Virus record (IMG/VR): IMGVR_UViG_3300035698_030612
Span: 1-33,476 of that record
Reading direction: 5' to 3' (one strand)
DNA from: a virus
DNA length: 33,476 nt
The notes beneath the pieces are model-generated. The model was not told where the DNA came from. It ran no database searches and worked only from the letters and a program-made list of their open reading frames with translations. Shown one piece after another: positions 7,561 to 15,098 of this stretch; the stretch's first letter is position 1, and each line of letters opens with the position of its first letter. The position numbers were made by a program, and so were the translations under genes.

Positions 7561-8016
7561 TCACCATTCGTTGTCAAAGGAGTCTTTCGCCCTTAAGTTT
7601 TCCATTTCCTCTAAAATTTCTTGCACCGCAACATCTTTCTCACAAACCTTTTTAAGTTTTTTAATAGCACCGCCATATCTTTTTTTACCATTTGCATAGT
7701 CTATATTACCCATAAGTAATTTGTGTACGGTTGTCTGATGAACTCCCAATTGCTCAGCTATTTGTATCTGTGTCTTTCCCTCTAATCTAAGCGTTACGAC
7801 TTCGCACTGCCTTTCAGTTAGATTAGTGTTAATGATTCTCAACACTTCCTTCATTAACTGTTGTCTTAATTCATAAAACTTTTCAGAGTATTTAGCTAGA
7901 TTAAGCTGTGGTCCAAGACCATCTATCAGTGGGAAATCATTTAATATAGCTGGATCAACAGCTATCTCTACAATTTTATATTGATATGAGTCAGATTTAT
8001 TACGTTTACGAACCAT
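7561..8016 (-). CDS. Sigma-region-4/LuxR-type helix-turn-helix protein
   Basis: The clear feature is a DNA-binding helix-turn-helix: LTERQCEVVTLRLEGKTQIQ followed by IAEQLGVHQTTVHKLL. This is the signature of sigma-70 region 4 and LuxR-type domains, which read the -35 element or an operator. No region 2 is present, so the protein is not a complete sigma factor by itself. I chose the start at 8016 (MVRKRNKS, 151 residues) because AGAGG lies 8 nt upstream and it avoids overlap with the primase gene. The frame also extends to an ATG at 8067, which has an AAGGGA site. It could be a transcription regulator or the separate -35-reading half of a split sigma. Confidence 0.8.
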   Translation of the reverse strand: MVRKRNKSDSYQYKIVEIAVDPAILNDFPLIDGLGPQLNLAKYSEKFYELRQQLMKEVLRIINTNLTERQCEVVTLRLEGKTQIQIAEQLGVHQTTVHKLLMGNIDYANGKKRYGGAIKKLKKVCEKDVAVQEILEEMENLRAKDSFDNEW

Positions 8017-8038
8017 ATATAATACCTCTGCCGAGTCA

Positions 8039-8812
8039 TTATTTCCACAGGGGTTTAATATTACCATAATTTCCCTTTGAATTTATAACTGTTAAAAACT
8101 CTTCTACAGAATGATTAAGAAAGTATTCATCTATATCCTTTATATTTTCAGGAAAAGGATTAGAAGCGAGAAGATTAATTCCATCGTATTGTTTTTTATC
8201 AACAATATTTTGTGCTCTAAGTTGAGCTTCTTCTTCATTATCAAAAACAAGAATGATTTTGTCGGTATATCTTGATAAAAGTGCTATGTGTCTGGTAGAT
8301 AAATACTTACCACAAACGGCTACTACATTCTCCAACCCTTTTTGATGCGCAGCTATAACATCAAAATACCCTTCAACTACATATACTACGCCTTTTTCTA
8401 AAATACTTTTTTTAGCAAAATAAAGCCCAAAAAGGTTATTGCTCTTTTTATATATGGAATTCATATATTTAGGTATTCCCTTTTTAGCTCTCTCTATTTC
8501 TGATAATCTTGTTCTACCAGCTAAAGCAATATAGTTTCCATATGCATCTTTTATTGGCATAACTAAATCTTGAATTTTAAATCTGCTATGTGAGGCGTGG
8601 TATATAATATCTATTTCTCTAAGTTCTTTAGGATTTTCTTCTTTAAACAACTCTCTTAAATCTTGAGGAAACAATCCTATTTGAAATTTATCTATATATT
8701 CTTGTTTTATTTGCCTTTTTTCGAGCAGATATGCCATAACTTCTTCATCTTTCAAAAGACGGCTATGGCAAATTTTAGCTACTCGTGCAAAAATCTTACT
8801 TGCACTTTTCAC
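8039..8812 (-). CDS. dnaG: DnaG-type primase catalytic (TOPRIM) fragment without zinc domain
   Basis: This 257-residue protein aligns with the RNA-polymerase domain of bacterial DnaG, which makes RNA primers on lagging-strand DNA. Residues 25-50 (EKRQIKQEYIDKFQIGLFP) match the domain's entry, then MPIKDAYGNYIALAGR (85-100) and PKYMNS (114-119). The TOPRIM motifs are VVEGYFDV (145-152) and LVFDNEEEA (188-196), where the usual DGD acidic pair is DNE. The CHC2 zinc-binding domain that normally precedes this region is missing, as is the C-terminal helicase-binding domain. A separate CHC2 protein is encoded at 29486-30127. The start is GTG at 8812 with AAGGA upstream; an overlapping ATG is out of frame. 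Confidence 0.88.
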   Translation of the reverse strand: MKSASKIFARVAKICHSRLLKDEEVMAYLLEKRQIKQEYIDKFQIGLFPQDLRELFKEENPKELREIDIIYHASHSRFKIQDLVMPIKDAYGNYIALAGRTRLSEIERAKKGIPKYMNSIYKKSNNLFGLYFAKKSILEKGVVYVVEGYFDVIAAHQKGLENVVAVCGKYLSTRHIALLSRYTDKIILVFDNEEEAQLRAQNIVDKKQYDGINLLASNPFPENIKDIDEYFLNHSVEEFLTVINSKGNYGNIKPLWK

Positions 8813-8817
8813 ATTTA

Positions 8818-9147
8818 TTATTCCTTATCTTTATTTTCTAAATACATTTTCAGACCTTTAATAAAAGCTGCCGTAACTGGTACTTGATTACTACAAGATT
8901 TACAATATGCTTTATCACTTTCAACATATAGTTCTCTATGGCACTTACACTGACTACAATTAGCTTGAAAAGCTGTCTTTGCTTTACTTCGTAGTACTTG
9001 TCCTATAGATGCGAGAGCTTTTTTAGTAAAAGGTGTAATGTTTGCAATAATGTTACCACACTCTGCACATATTACTTCTCCAGAATCTCTATCTAGCTTA
9101 GCTTCACTTTGCTGTAAACAGCCTTTGGTCGTACAATTTATAAGCAT
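8818..9147 (-). CDS. Double zinc-ribbon protein
   Basis: This 109-residue protein contains two zinc-ribbon-like units: C5 and C10 with CAEC at 27-30, and CSQC with CKSC further on. The two units look related in spacing (the strand between the pairs is 16-17 residues), which suggests duplication. A short helical segment, PFTKKALASIG in the first and VTAAFIKGLKMYL in the second, follows each unit. It lies between RecA and the primase core, with a strong AGGAG site before the ATG. A nucleic-acid or protein-binding role is inferred. It might supply zinc-domain functions to neighbouring replication proteins, though it lacks the CHC2 pattern. Confidence 0.8.
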   Translation of the reverse strand: MLINCTTKGCLQQSEAKLDRDSGEVICAECGNIIANITPFTKKALASIGQVLRSKAKTAFQANCSQCKCHRELYVESDKAYCKSCSNQVPVTAAFIKGLKMYLENKDKE

Positions 9148-9149
9148 AT

Positions 9150-10307
9150 CTACTCCTCCTCAGTTTCCTGAATTATTTCATCCCACCCTGCATCTTCATC
9201 ATCTTCAGTTTTATTAATGACAAGAGGACCTTGAGTGCGAATAGCTTCTTTAGCTTCTTTAATTTTTTCAAACATTTCTTCTTCTAGTTTGTTTTCTTTA
9301 ATGGCATTATAAAATATATCTCTGCCAGAATACTTTTCATCACCATATAAATATGTTCTATTATTTGGTCTAGTAACTACACCATACTTAATTGCCAAAT
9401 CGCCAATTTCAATATGTCTGTCTACAACTCCATCTACATATTGAACTCTAAATTCACAAGACTTCATAGGAGGAGCGACTTTATTCTTATCTATTCTTGC
9501 CATAACTATGTGGCCAATTGGGTCACCATTGTCATCAAGTATTTGTTTATCTTTCGCCATTGATTTAGTAAAATTGACCATCATAGAACAATGGTGCTTC
9601 CACGCAGAGCCTCCAGGCGTCCCTTCTGGATTACCAAACATCTGGCCGGGATTAATTCTAACTTGATTTATGGCAATAAACATAACACCAGTCTCACTTA
9701 ACATTGGTGTTATTTTCCGCAATTCTGGCGGCAAAAATCTTGCCATAAGAGCCATATTACTTTTACCAGACTTGCTAGCCATTTCTAACGGAGGAGCTAT
9801 TGCCGCAACGCTATCTAATACAATAATTCCTAATCCTGACTTTTCTGCTCCTCCCATATTTTTAACAATATCTAAAAGTCCTGGTTTTACCTTTGACTTC
9901 CCGATTTCTTTATGCGGCACGCCACATAACATTTCAAAAATCTTTGCGGCGTCATTTTTTCTTGATATGCGCAATTTATCTTTGCTTACATCAACTCCTA
10001 AACTTTTTGCCCAATCTTCATCATAAGTAAACTCTGCATCTATAAACAGCGCCCAGTTTTTAGGGTCTCGACTCTGCCATTCTTTAATAGCCATAAAACT
10101 CATTAAAGTCTTACCACTACTTTCTCTTCCAGCAAATTGAATTATTCTTCCCATTGGGTTTCCCCAAATTCCCAGAACATCATCTAATGCTAGACTTCCC
10201 GAAGATAATGCGGTTACCTGTTCTACATCTGCCAAACCATTGTCGCCGTAGAGCTTTTCCATTTCACCCCATATGGCTTCCATACTACTCTTCTCTTTTT
10301 TCACCAT
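9150..10307 (-). CDS. recA: RecA/UvsX-family recombinase
   Basis: This is a RecA-type strand-exchange ATPase: it forms a filament on single-stranded DNA and catalyses pairing with homologous duplex. Walker A is GRESSGKT at residues 60-67, with the catalytic glutamate in FIDAEF (E92). Walker B is IIVLDS (161-166), and the switch glutamine is in AINQVR (Q215). The loop after it has GTPGGSAWKHH, matching the RecA L2 and core region. Length 385 is near bacterial RecA (about 350), with an acidic C-terminal tail (EEE) typical of RecA. AGGAGG sits 6 nt before the ATG, which lies inside the end of dnaJ (23-nt overlap). Confidence 0.97.
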   Translation of the reverse strand: MVKKEKSSMEAIWGEMEKLYGDNGLADVEQVTALSSGSLALDDVLGIWGNPMGRIIQFAGRESSGKTLMSFMAIKEWQSRDPKNWALFIDAEFTYDEDWAKSLGVDVSKDKLRISRKNDAAKIFEMLCGVPHKEIGKSKVKPGLLDIVKNMGGAEKSGLGIIVLDSVAAIAPPLEMASKSGKSNMALMARFLPPELRKITPMLSETGVMFIAINQVRINPGQMFGNPEGTPGGSAWKHHCSMMVNFTKSMAKDKQILDDNGDPIGHIVMARIDKNKVAPPMKSCEFRVQYVDGVVDRHIEIGDLAIKYGVVTRPNNRTYLYGDEKYSGRDIFYNAIKENKLEEEMFEKIKEAKEAIRTQGPLVINKTEDDEDAGWDEIIQETEEE

Positions 10308-11271
10308 TTTGTCCTCCTTGTTTTATAGTGGCATCCAGCTCTTTTAACAAGCCTTTTTGTTCCACTGTAAGGTCTTCTGGTAATTTCATATTTATCTGAA
10401 CAAAATGATCTCCCTTTTTTCCTGAAACATTTTTCATTCCAGATTCTTTAATTCTAAGGACAGTACCAGGCTGACAAGTAGGGACTATTTTGACTAATTT
10501 TTCTCCAGATAGGGTTTTCACCTTTATACTTCCGCCAAGCAATGCTTCAAAAACACTTACCGTAGCACTACTTGCGGTATCTAACATATTTTGGGCAAGC
10601 TCATACTCTTTATGAGGAACATACAATATAATAATGTTCAAATCTTTTTCAGGAACTATTTTTGCTCCGTGAGCTATACCGGCAGGAATATCAATCGTAA
10701 GTTTTTGAGTTTTTCTAATATTTCCAGATCCATTACAACCAGCACACTTTGAAGAGACTTCTTTTCCAAAACCCTTACAACTTGAACAGGTCGTTACCAT
10801 GTGTACGACGCCATGTTGTACTCTGACTTGTCCGTTGCCATTGCAGTTTTTACAGGCATTATCTGTAAATATAAATCCGTTGCCCTTACAACTTTCACAC
10901 TTTACAGAATTAGCAATTTCAATTTTTTTGCTACATCCAGAATAAGCTTCTTCTAAAGTAATTCCAACTTTCCCAGTTCTTACAGATTTAGTGTTTCTTC
11001 CAAACGGATTTCCACCGCCGAAATGCATATTAAACATTTCATTAAATTTAAACATATCGTCTATATTATTAATGCCAAAATCCATATTTGGCGCTTCTTG
11101 CCAGTTATTCTTCTTTAAGGTTTCAAAAGCTTCGCTGATCTCTTTAAATTTTTCTTCATCTCCCGAATGTATGTCGGGATGCCATTTCATAGCAAGATCT
11201 TTATATGCCTTTTTTATTTCATTTTCTGAAGTGCCTTTTGAGACGCCCAGAACATCATAGGGATTACTCAT
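10285..11271 (-). CDS. dnaJ: DnaJ (Hsp40) co-chaperone, full domain set
   Basis: DnaJ delivers unfolded clients to DnaK and stimulates its ATPase. The J domain (residues 1-60) has HPD at 31-33. A short Gly/Phe-rich part follows (to about 92). The zinc domain has all four repeats: CESCKGNG (125-132), CKNCNGNG (140-147), CSSCKGFG (162-169) and CAGCNGSG (176-183). The C-terminal substrate domains follow, with a recognisable ALLGGSIKVKTLSG. At 328 residues it is somewhat shorter than the E. coli protein. No dnaK or grpE is visible here, so it presumably works with the host DnaK. It sits between the ruvC-like gene (8-nt overlap) and recA (23-nt overlap). Confidence 0.97.
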   Translation of the reverse strand: MSNPYDVLGVSKGTSENEIKKAYKDLAMKWHPDIHSGDEEKFKEISEAFETLKKNNWQEAPNMDFGINNIDDMFKFNEMFNMHFGGGNPFGRNTKSVRTGKVGITLEEAYSGCSKKIEIANSVKCESCKGNGFIFTDNACKNCNGNGQVRVQHGVVHMVTTCSSCKGFGKEVSSKCAGCNGSGNIRKTQKLTIDIPAGIAHGAKIVPEKDLNIIILYVPHKEYELAQNMLDTASSATVSVFEALLGGSIKVKTLSGEKLVKIVPTCQPGTVLRIKESGMKNVSGKKGDHFVQINMKLPEDLTVEQKGLLKELDATIKQGGQNGEKREE

Positions 11272-11869
11272 TTATTTCTCCACGTTTAATTAAATCTAAA
11301 CAGCATCCCCAAGCAGTAGCTATTCCATCAGCTTCATCATAGGTTTCATCTTTAATATTATGTTTAGAATTTAACATATCATCAAAGCGTGGCTCTAATC
11401 CCAATCTTATAATATTTGGTAAATCCGTTTTAGCTATTGTAGTAGTTCTTTTAAGAGATTTTTTAATTGTAGCTCTTATTGTTTGAACCGGATAAAATAA
11501 AATCTCTTTATTAGTCTGCCTATATGCCGATAAAGCTATTGTTCTATTAAACACAGCCAATGTGGTAATTGTTTTTGCTCCCGACTTTCCCTTCATAAAA
11601 AGCAAAATATCTTCTACCGCTATATGTGATGGAGCAAGTTCTTCACAAAGATCAGATATTTTTATATATATGTCATTTAATCTATCAACTATAGAATTCT
11701 TGTTATCAAGAGGTTTGATGTGTCCGTATGAAATTAAAGACAGAGAGTGGTCGCATCCTATTGAAATAAGTCCCCATCCAACAGTCTTAGAACTGCAATC
11801 TAATCCTAAAACTCTAGTTTGAGAGTTTTTGTTTGATAAAACTATAATTCTTTCTTTTGTCTTAACCAT
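11264..11869 (-). CDS. ruvC: RuvC-like Holliday junction resolvase
   Basis: This 201-residue protein has the RNase H-fold pattern of RuvC endonucleases, which cut Holliday and branched DNA symmetrically. LGLDCSSKTVGWGLI (21-35) carries the first acidic residue, D24. IAVEDIL (83-89) carries E86. DETYDEADGIATAWG (174-188) carries the final acids, D178 and D181. A basic segment (IKKSLKRTT) lies between. The 20-residue N-terminal extension before the first strand may mean the true start is later, but the ATG at 11869 follows the previous stop directly. In a phage this enzyme would resolve recombination and packaging intermediates, with RecA encoded just downstream. Confidence 0.9.
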   Translation of the reverse strand: MVKTKERIIVLSNKNSQTRVLGLDCSSKTVGWGLISIGCDHSLSLISYGHIKPLDNKNSIVDRLNDIYIKISDLCEELAPSHIAVEDILLFMKGKSGAKTITTLAVFNRTIALSAYRQTNKEILFYPVQTIRATIKKSLKRTTTIAKTDLPNIIRLGLEPRFDDMLNSKHNIKDETYDEADGIATAWGCCLDLIKRGEINE

Positions 11870-12478
11870 TTAATTTGTTTCCACTTCAGAGAAACTGTTT
11901 TCTGCCAAAACATCTAAAATATAACTAAGTTTATGTCCTACAAGGCCAATGTCTTTATTGTTGTTTTCTTCGAAATTCATACATCTTGTGGCCATTTCAG
12001 CCATGTCTTCTCTTCCTTCCAAGTCCATAGCTTTTTTGAAATCTGTCCACGATCCATTATATAACTGATCTCTCAATGCAGCTAATTGCTCAGGAAATAT
12101 TTCAAAATCTTTATTAAGATCGCTAAACATAGAAAGATCAAGTCTGCTAAAATCAAGTTGTTTAATAAATTCTTTAGAAAAAATATCCACGTCTTTTAGA
12201 CAAGCGTGTATTCTTTCGAGATAAGTTTTTAATGATCGTGAAGATGGAAGAACAGTTCCAATAAAAAATGTCATATTGGAATCTTGTTCATCTCCAAAAG
12301 TAGGTTGAGAACATCCGAAGCCATGTTTGTGAGTGATCTCCATCAGAGTAAAAATTAACTTTTGACTGATGTGATCTCTATCAAAGATGACCTTCGCCTC
12401 TATAACAGGCGGCTTAGAAGAAATATATAATATTTTATAATCATCTTCTATTTTAATTACTTTAAACTTATTAGCCAT
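11870..12478 (-). CDS. Unknown protein
   Basis: This 202-residue protein is not recognised. It starts with a basic, beta-rich segment (ANKFKVIKIEDDYKILYI), and the rest is mixed, ending in a helical acidic C-terminus. There is no cysteine cluster, P-loop or membrane segment. It begins just after the single-stranded DNA binding protein's terminator, with a modest AGG site, and ends one base before the ruvC-like gene. It therefore opens the 12478-7305 unit, expressed either by terminator read-through or from an unseen promoter. Confidence 0.75.
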   Translation of the reverse strand: MANKFKVIKIEDDYKILYISSKPPVIEAKVIFDRDHISQKLIFTLMEITHKHGFGCSQPTFGDEQDSNMTFFIGTVLPSSRSLKTYLERIHACLKDVDIFSKEFIKQLDFSRLDLSMFSDLNKDFEIFPEQLAALRDQLYNGSWTDFKKAMDLEGREDMAEMATRCMNFEENNNKDIGLVGHKLSYILDVLAENSFSEVETN

Positions 12479-12491
12479 AAATACCTACATG

Positions 12492-12543
12492 AAAAAGAAC
12501 CAGCGAGCCCCACAAACCGCGTTAATTTCGGGGCTCGCTGGTT
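12492..12543 (-). terminator. Strong rho-independent terminator after the ssDNA-binding protein gene
   Basis: A perfect 14-bp GC-rich stem (12498-12511 with 12530-12543) encloses an 18-nt loop. On the minus strand it is followed by CTTTTTC. It begins about 10 nt after the stop at 12553. The plus-strand side is also T-rich, so the hairpin could work in both directions, but no plus-strand gene needs it. Confidence 0.9.
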
Positions 12544-12552
12544 TATTTTATT

Positions 12553-13245
12553 TTACGCGTCGTCGTCTCCGAAATCGAAAGTACCTTCTTCAACTTCTGG
12601 TTTTACACCAGCTTCTGTATTTGTCACGACAGCTGAACCAACAGCATAGTGCTGACCCGCACGAGTTGCACCACCACTTAGAGGCGCATTACCCATCTTT
12701 TCTGCAACCTCTTCAGGCGTAGATGGTTGGGTAAACTTAGAAATTTCTACTCTCTCAAGAAAAGCTTCGACAGCAGTTACTTCCTCGTCTGTAAGGTCCT
12801 TCATTTTAGGACTTGGTAATACGGAATATAGAGGAGTCGTGCCTTTCGGCCCGCGTTTAATATTAATATCATATCCCATTACTTGTCCCCAACTATGCTT
12901 ATACATTTCGTTCCAATCTTCAGAGCTGACATAATCCCTAATACCCTTGTAAATCTGACTTCCGATTTCAAGGATCTTAACTACTCCACCAGCTCTCTCA
13001 ATCACTCCTAGATACCAACGAGTTTGAGATTTAACTCCAGAACGACACAATGGGCAGTTGTTAATTGCACAGCGAATTTTACGAGTGCTGCCAGCAGCAT
13101 CTTTTGTCCAGTGAACAACAAACTGATAAGGGTTTGTTACAACCCTAACAACATTGCTACCTTCCGCAAGATTCATAAAATCATTCTGTCCAGAAACATC
13201 TCCATCGTCCCAACTCGCTAATTGTCCATATTTTACTTCGGCCAT
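12553..13245 (-). CDS. T4 gp32-like single-stranded DNA binding protein
   Basis: This 230-residue protein is a phage single-stranded DNA binding protein. A candidate zinc site is H45, C59, C64 and C67, in the same order and similar spacing to the His-Cys-Cys-Cys site of T4 gp32 (the last pair is CPLC, two residues apart). Aromatic and basic residues surround it, as expected for an OB-fold DNA groove. The C-terminus is a Gly/Glu/Asp tail ending FDFGDDDA, like the acidic protein-docking tails of gp32 and SSB. A strong TAGGAGG site precedes the ATG, and a strong terminator follows. Both fit the high expression expected for such a protein. Its partners here would be DnaE, RecA and the primase. 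Confidence 0.88.
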   Translation of the reverse strand: MAEVKYGQLASWDDGDVSGQNDFMNLAEGSNVVRVVTNPYQFVVHWTKDAAGSTRKIRCAINNCPLCRSGVKSQTRWYLGVIERAGGVVKILEIGSQIYKGIRDYVSSEDWNEMYKHSWGQVMGYDINIKRGPKGTTPLYSVLPSPKMKDLTDEEVTAVEAFLERVEISKFTQPSTPEEVAEKMGNAPLSGGATRAGQHYAVGSAVVTNTEAGVKPEVEEGTFDFGDDDA

Positions 13246-13352
13246 TTCCTTTTCCTCCTAGTTCCCTTGGTGCTTCTTGCACATATTCGGGATGTAAGTT
13301 TATTTGATGTTGCCTCAAAAAATAATTTTTTCGATTTCTTCAACATCTTCAT
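13233..13352 (-). CDS. Possible small basic ORF (39 residues)
   Basis: An ATG at 13352-13350 overlaps the stop of the upstream gene in a TAATG junction. It opens a 39-residue frame, beginning MKMLKKSKKLFFEAT and ending RRKRKWPK, that runs across the ribosome site and start of the ssDNA-binding protein gene. It would otherwise be the 106-nt leader of that gene. There is no clear ribosome site beyond coupling. It could be a leader peptide, or chance. Confidence 0.25.
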   Translation of the reverse strand: MKMLKKSKKLFFEATSNKLTSRICARSTKGTRRKRKWPK

Positions 13353-13657
13353 TAACGCGGCTTATATATTAAACTTTTTATATATTCTATATTTCCTGTT
13401 GGGATTATAAGAGAACAAATTTCAAATTTTGATAAATCTTCTTTTGTTAAATCATCGTCCCAAGAACTCATGTTGTCAGTCCAAAATCCTATCACGGATA
13501 TTAAACCATTAATAGAATCTTTTACTATATCCGTCTTCTTAATAACAACAAAAAATTTGTTTGAAGATTTTGTCATTTGTTTTTTAAAAACAATTAAATA
13601 AAATGGGGGCTGTGGACTGGTACCAACATGCATATCTATATTAAATTTCTCTACCAT
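13352..13657 (-). CDS. Unknown small protein
   Basis: This 101-residue protein is not recognised. It has several beta-type stretches (FYLIVFKK, KFFVVIKK, ICSLIIP) and a WTDNMSSWDDD acidic patch. Its ATG lies 7 nt inside the end of the upstream candidate UvsY-like gene, with GGTG ahead. It sits between that gene and the gp32-like gene, so a role in the recombination/replication machine is plausible, but nothing in the sequence shows it. Confidence 0.7.
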   Translation of the reverse strand: MVEKFNIDMHVGTSPQPPFYLIVFKKQMTKSSNKFFVVIKKTDIVKDSINGLISVIGFWTDNMSSWDDDLTKEDLSKFEICSLIIPTGNIEYIKSLIYKPR

Positions 13658-14166
13658 GATTTTTCACCAAAAGATTTATCATCATGTCCAATAGTTTCTG
13701 AAAAACCTGACATTCTTTGATGTTTATATTCACCTCTCAACCTTTCTTTCATATACTGATGTGCTTTAAGAAACCAATCATGTCTATTTTCAAAATTCTT
13801 TTTAGCCACATATGCTTCATTATATGTATTTTCAGCATTAATAAAATCTTCATGACTCTCAGAATATGCTTCCCTTTCTTTAACCGTTTTATATCCAGCG
13901 TCTCTAGCCGCTAAGAACAATCTTTGTCTCACAGTATTCTTATTGCCTCTAGTTCTGGCTTCAAGAAGGGTTAGAGTTGATAATATTTCACTACACCTAT
14001 CGGCAGCACGCAAATATTGTGCCGCCAACTTATCAGCATTAGGTATATCTAAATTCGCATCTCTAGGCATAGATTGCGCAAGTTCATTAAATTCAGATAT
14101 ATCAATTGCAAGCGGATCGAAACCTTCTAAATTCAATGCTTGCCTAACTGTTAGAAATTCTGCCAT
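13651..14166 (-). CDS. Helical protein, candidate UvsY-like recombination mediator
   Basis: This 171-residue, mostly helical, charged protein is not firmly recognised. The C-terminal two thirds (roughly residues 65-155) run as long helices rich in Lys, Arg, Glu and Tyr, ending with FLKAHQYMKERLRGEYK. Size, helical make-up and position next to the gp32-like gene resemble phage recombination mediators such as T4 UvsY, which load UvsX/RecA onto gp32-coated DNA. I see the general pattern only, not a signature motif, so this is inference. AGGAG precedes the ATG with good spacing. Confidence 0.55.
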   Translation of the reverse strand: MAEFLTVRQALNLEGFDPLAIDISEFNELAQSMPRDANLDIPNADKLAAQYLRAADRCSEILSTLTLLEARTRGNKNTVRQRLFLAARDAGYKTVKEREAYSESHEDFINAENTYNEAYVAKKNFENRHDWFLKAHQYMKERLRGEYKHQRMSGFSETIGHDDKSFGEKSW

Positions 14167-14168
14167 TT

Positions 14169-14435
14169 TTAGACTCCTAACTTATCTTCCATGCGCCTTA
14201 AGCGCTGATTAATCATAAGGTTTTGTAAAAATACAAGAATCGCCCATGCAACTTCTTTTCCAATTGGCGGTCTTATAATTGATATGCATCCATCCGAATC
14301 AACATCAAACATATCGTGGAATTGATCTTTACCAGAATAACCACCCAATGTAAAAGATTCAACTAATTTATTATAGTAGTCAAATTCGTCATCTGTCATT
14401 TCTATTTTTTTATAATCAATAATGCGAAATGACAT
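14169..14435 (-). CDS. Unknown small protein with one hydrophobic segment
   Basis: This 88-residue protein has an acidic N-terminal half (including DEFDYYNKLVESF and FDVDSDGCISIIRPP). A hydrophobic helix follows at about residues 60-77 (VAWAILVFLQNLMI), with a basic end (NQRLRRMEDKLGV). The hydrophobic stretch is borderline for a membrane span and could equally be a buried helix. Its start overlaps the stop of the upstream zinc-ribbon gene (TAATG), with AGGAG ahead, so the two are coupled. Confidence 0.75.
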   Translation of the reverse strand: MSFRIIDYKKIEMTDDEFDYYNKLVESFTLGGYSGKDQFHDMFDVDSDGCISIIRPPIGKEVAWAILVFLQNLMINQRLRRMEDKLGV

Positions 14436-15028
14436 TACCCACTCCTACGGAAAGAACTATCTCCTCCTCCGTTCATAGCATTTCTTTGTTTGGCAAGTCT
14501 TGCTAACCTCTCTCTTTCTAGAACAGGATTTGCGGCTCCTTCAGTAAATACAGAGTCGGCAATAGGCATGTCTTCATCGCTACCAGATTCAAACACATCT
14601 CCCAATTCTGCTTGGAGTTGATCAACCATATTGTATTTTTTCCTTACAACATCTTCCATAATTCTTTCTCTTTCTTTATCAGAAATTCCTTCTGGAATCT
14701 CTGGAGAAACAACTTCACTACTATCATTTTGCATAGCCCTTTTCATTGAACTTGGTGGAGCTACTTTCACATTTCTATGTGTTGCTGATTTGACAGAAAC
14801 ACTTTCATTTCCACCACTTAAATCATACTTCGTAACTATTGCAGTTGCTATAGTGTGAGCCGTTTCTTCTCTTACGGCAGCCAATTCTAGAATGGTTTTA
14901 CTAACATCTTCTATCAAAGCTAAAGACTCTTCATCCATAATAAGTCCGCCACAAGACGGACACTCATTTCTGGCCAAAGCATGTTTAAATGATGGAAGAA
15001 TTTCAGTACCACATGTTGAACATAACAT
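14435..15028 (-). CDS. Unknown protein with N-terminal zinc ribbon
   Basis: This 197-residue protein starts with a zinc ribbon (CSTC, then CPSC about 20 residues later, followed by GGLI). A helical region and a long polar, acidic, probably disordered part (DVFESGSDEDMP) follow, and then a basic C-terminus (ERLARLAKQR and Gly/Ser/Arg). I chose the ATG at 15028 because GAGGTGAG lies just before it; the frame can extend 9 nt to a GTG. It is the first gene after dnaE and may serve as an adaptor, but the function is unknown. Confidence 0.75.
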   Translation of the reverse strand: MLCSTCGTEILPSFKHALARNECPSCGGLIMDEESLALIEDVSKTILELAAVREETAHTIATAIVTKYDLSGGNESVSVKSATHRNVKVAPPSSMKRAMQNDSSEVVSPEIPEGISDKERERIMEDVVRKKYNMVDQLQAELGDVFESGSDEDMPIADSVFTEGAANPVLERERLARLAKQRNAMNGGGDSSFRRSG

Positions 15029-15049
15029 TAAACTCACCTCTTTAACTAT

Positions 15050-15098
15050 TATTAACTTAATTTATATTAATAGTTTGTCAAGTATTTTTTACAAACTA
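15050..15098 (-). promoter_or_regulatory. TTGACA box and AT-rich inverted repeat after dnaE, possible weak promoter
   Basis: On the minus strand a perfect TTGACA (15081-15076) is followed by an AT-rich stretch ending in TTAATAATAG. No -10 hexamer stands at 16-18 nt; the nearest lies about 20 nt away. TAGTTTGT (15071-15078) and ACAAACTA (15091-15098) form an 8-bp inverted repeat around it that overlaps the dnaE stop. It could give the 15028-leftward genes extra transcription, or act as an operator. Confidence 0.25.

Noticed and set aside
13222-13410. 62-residue hydrophobic plus-strand frame over the leader of the gp32-like gene
   Set aside because: It overlaps three minus-strand gene ends, has no ribosome site, and the direction is opposite to every supported gene. 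Hydrophobicity follows from AT-rich DNA.
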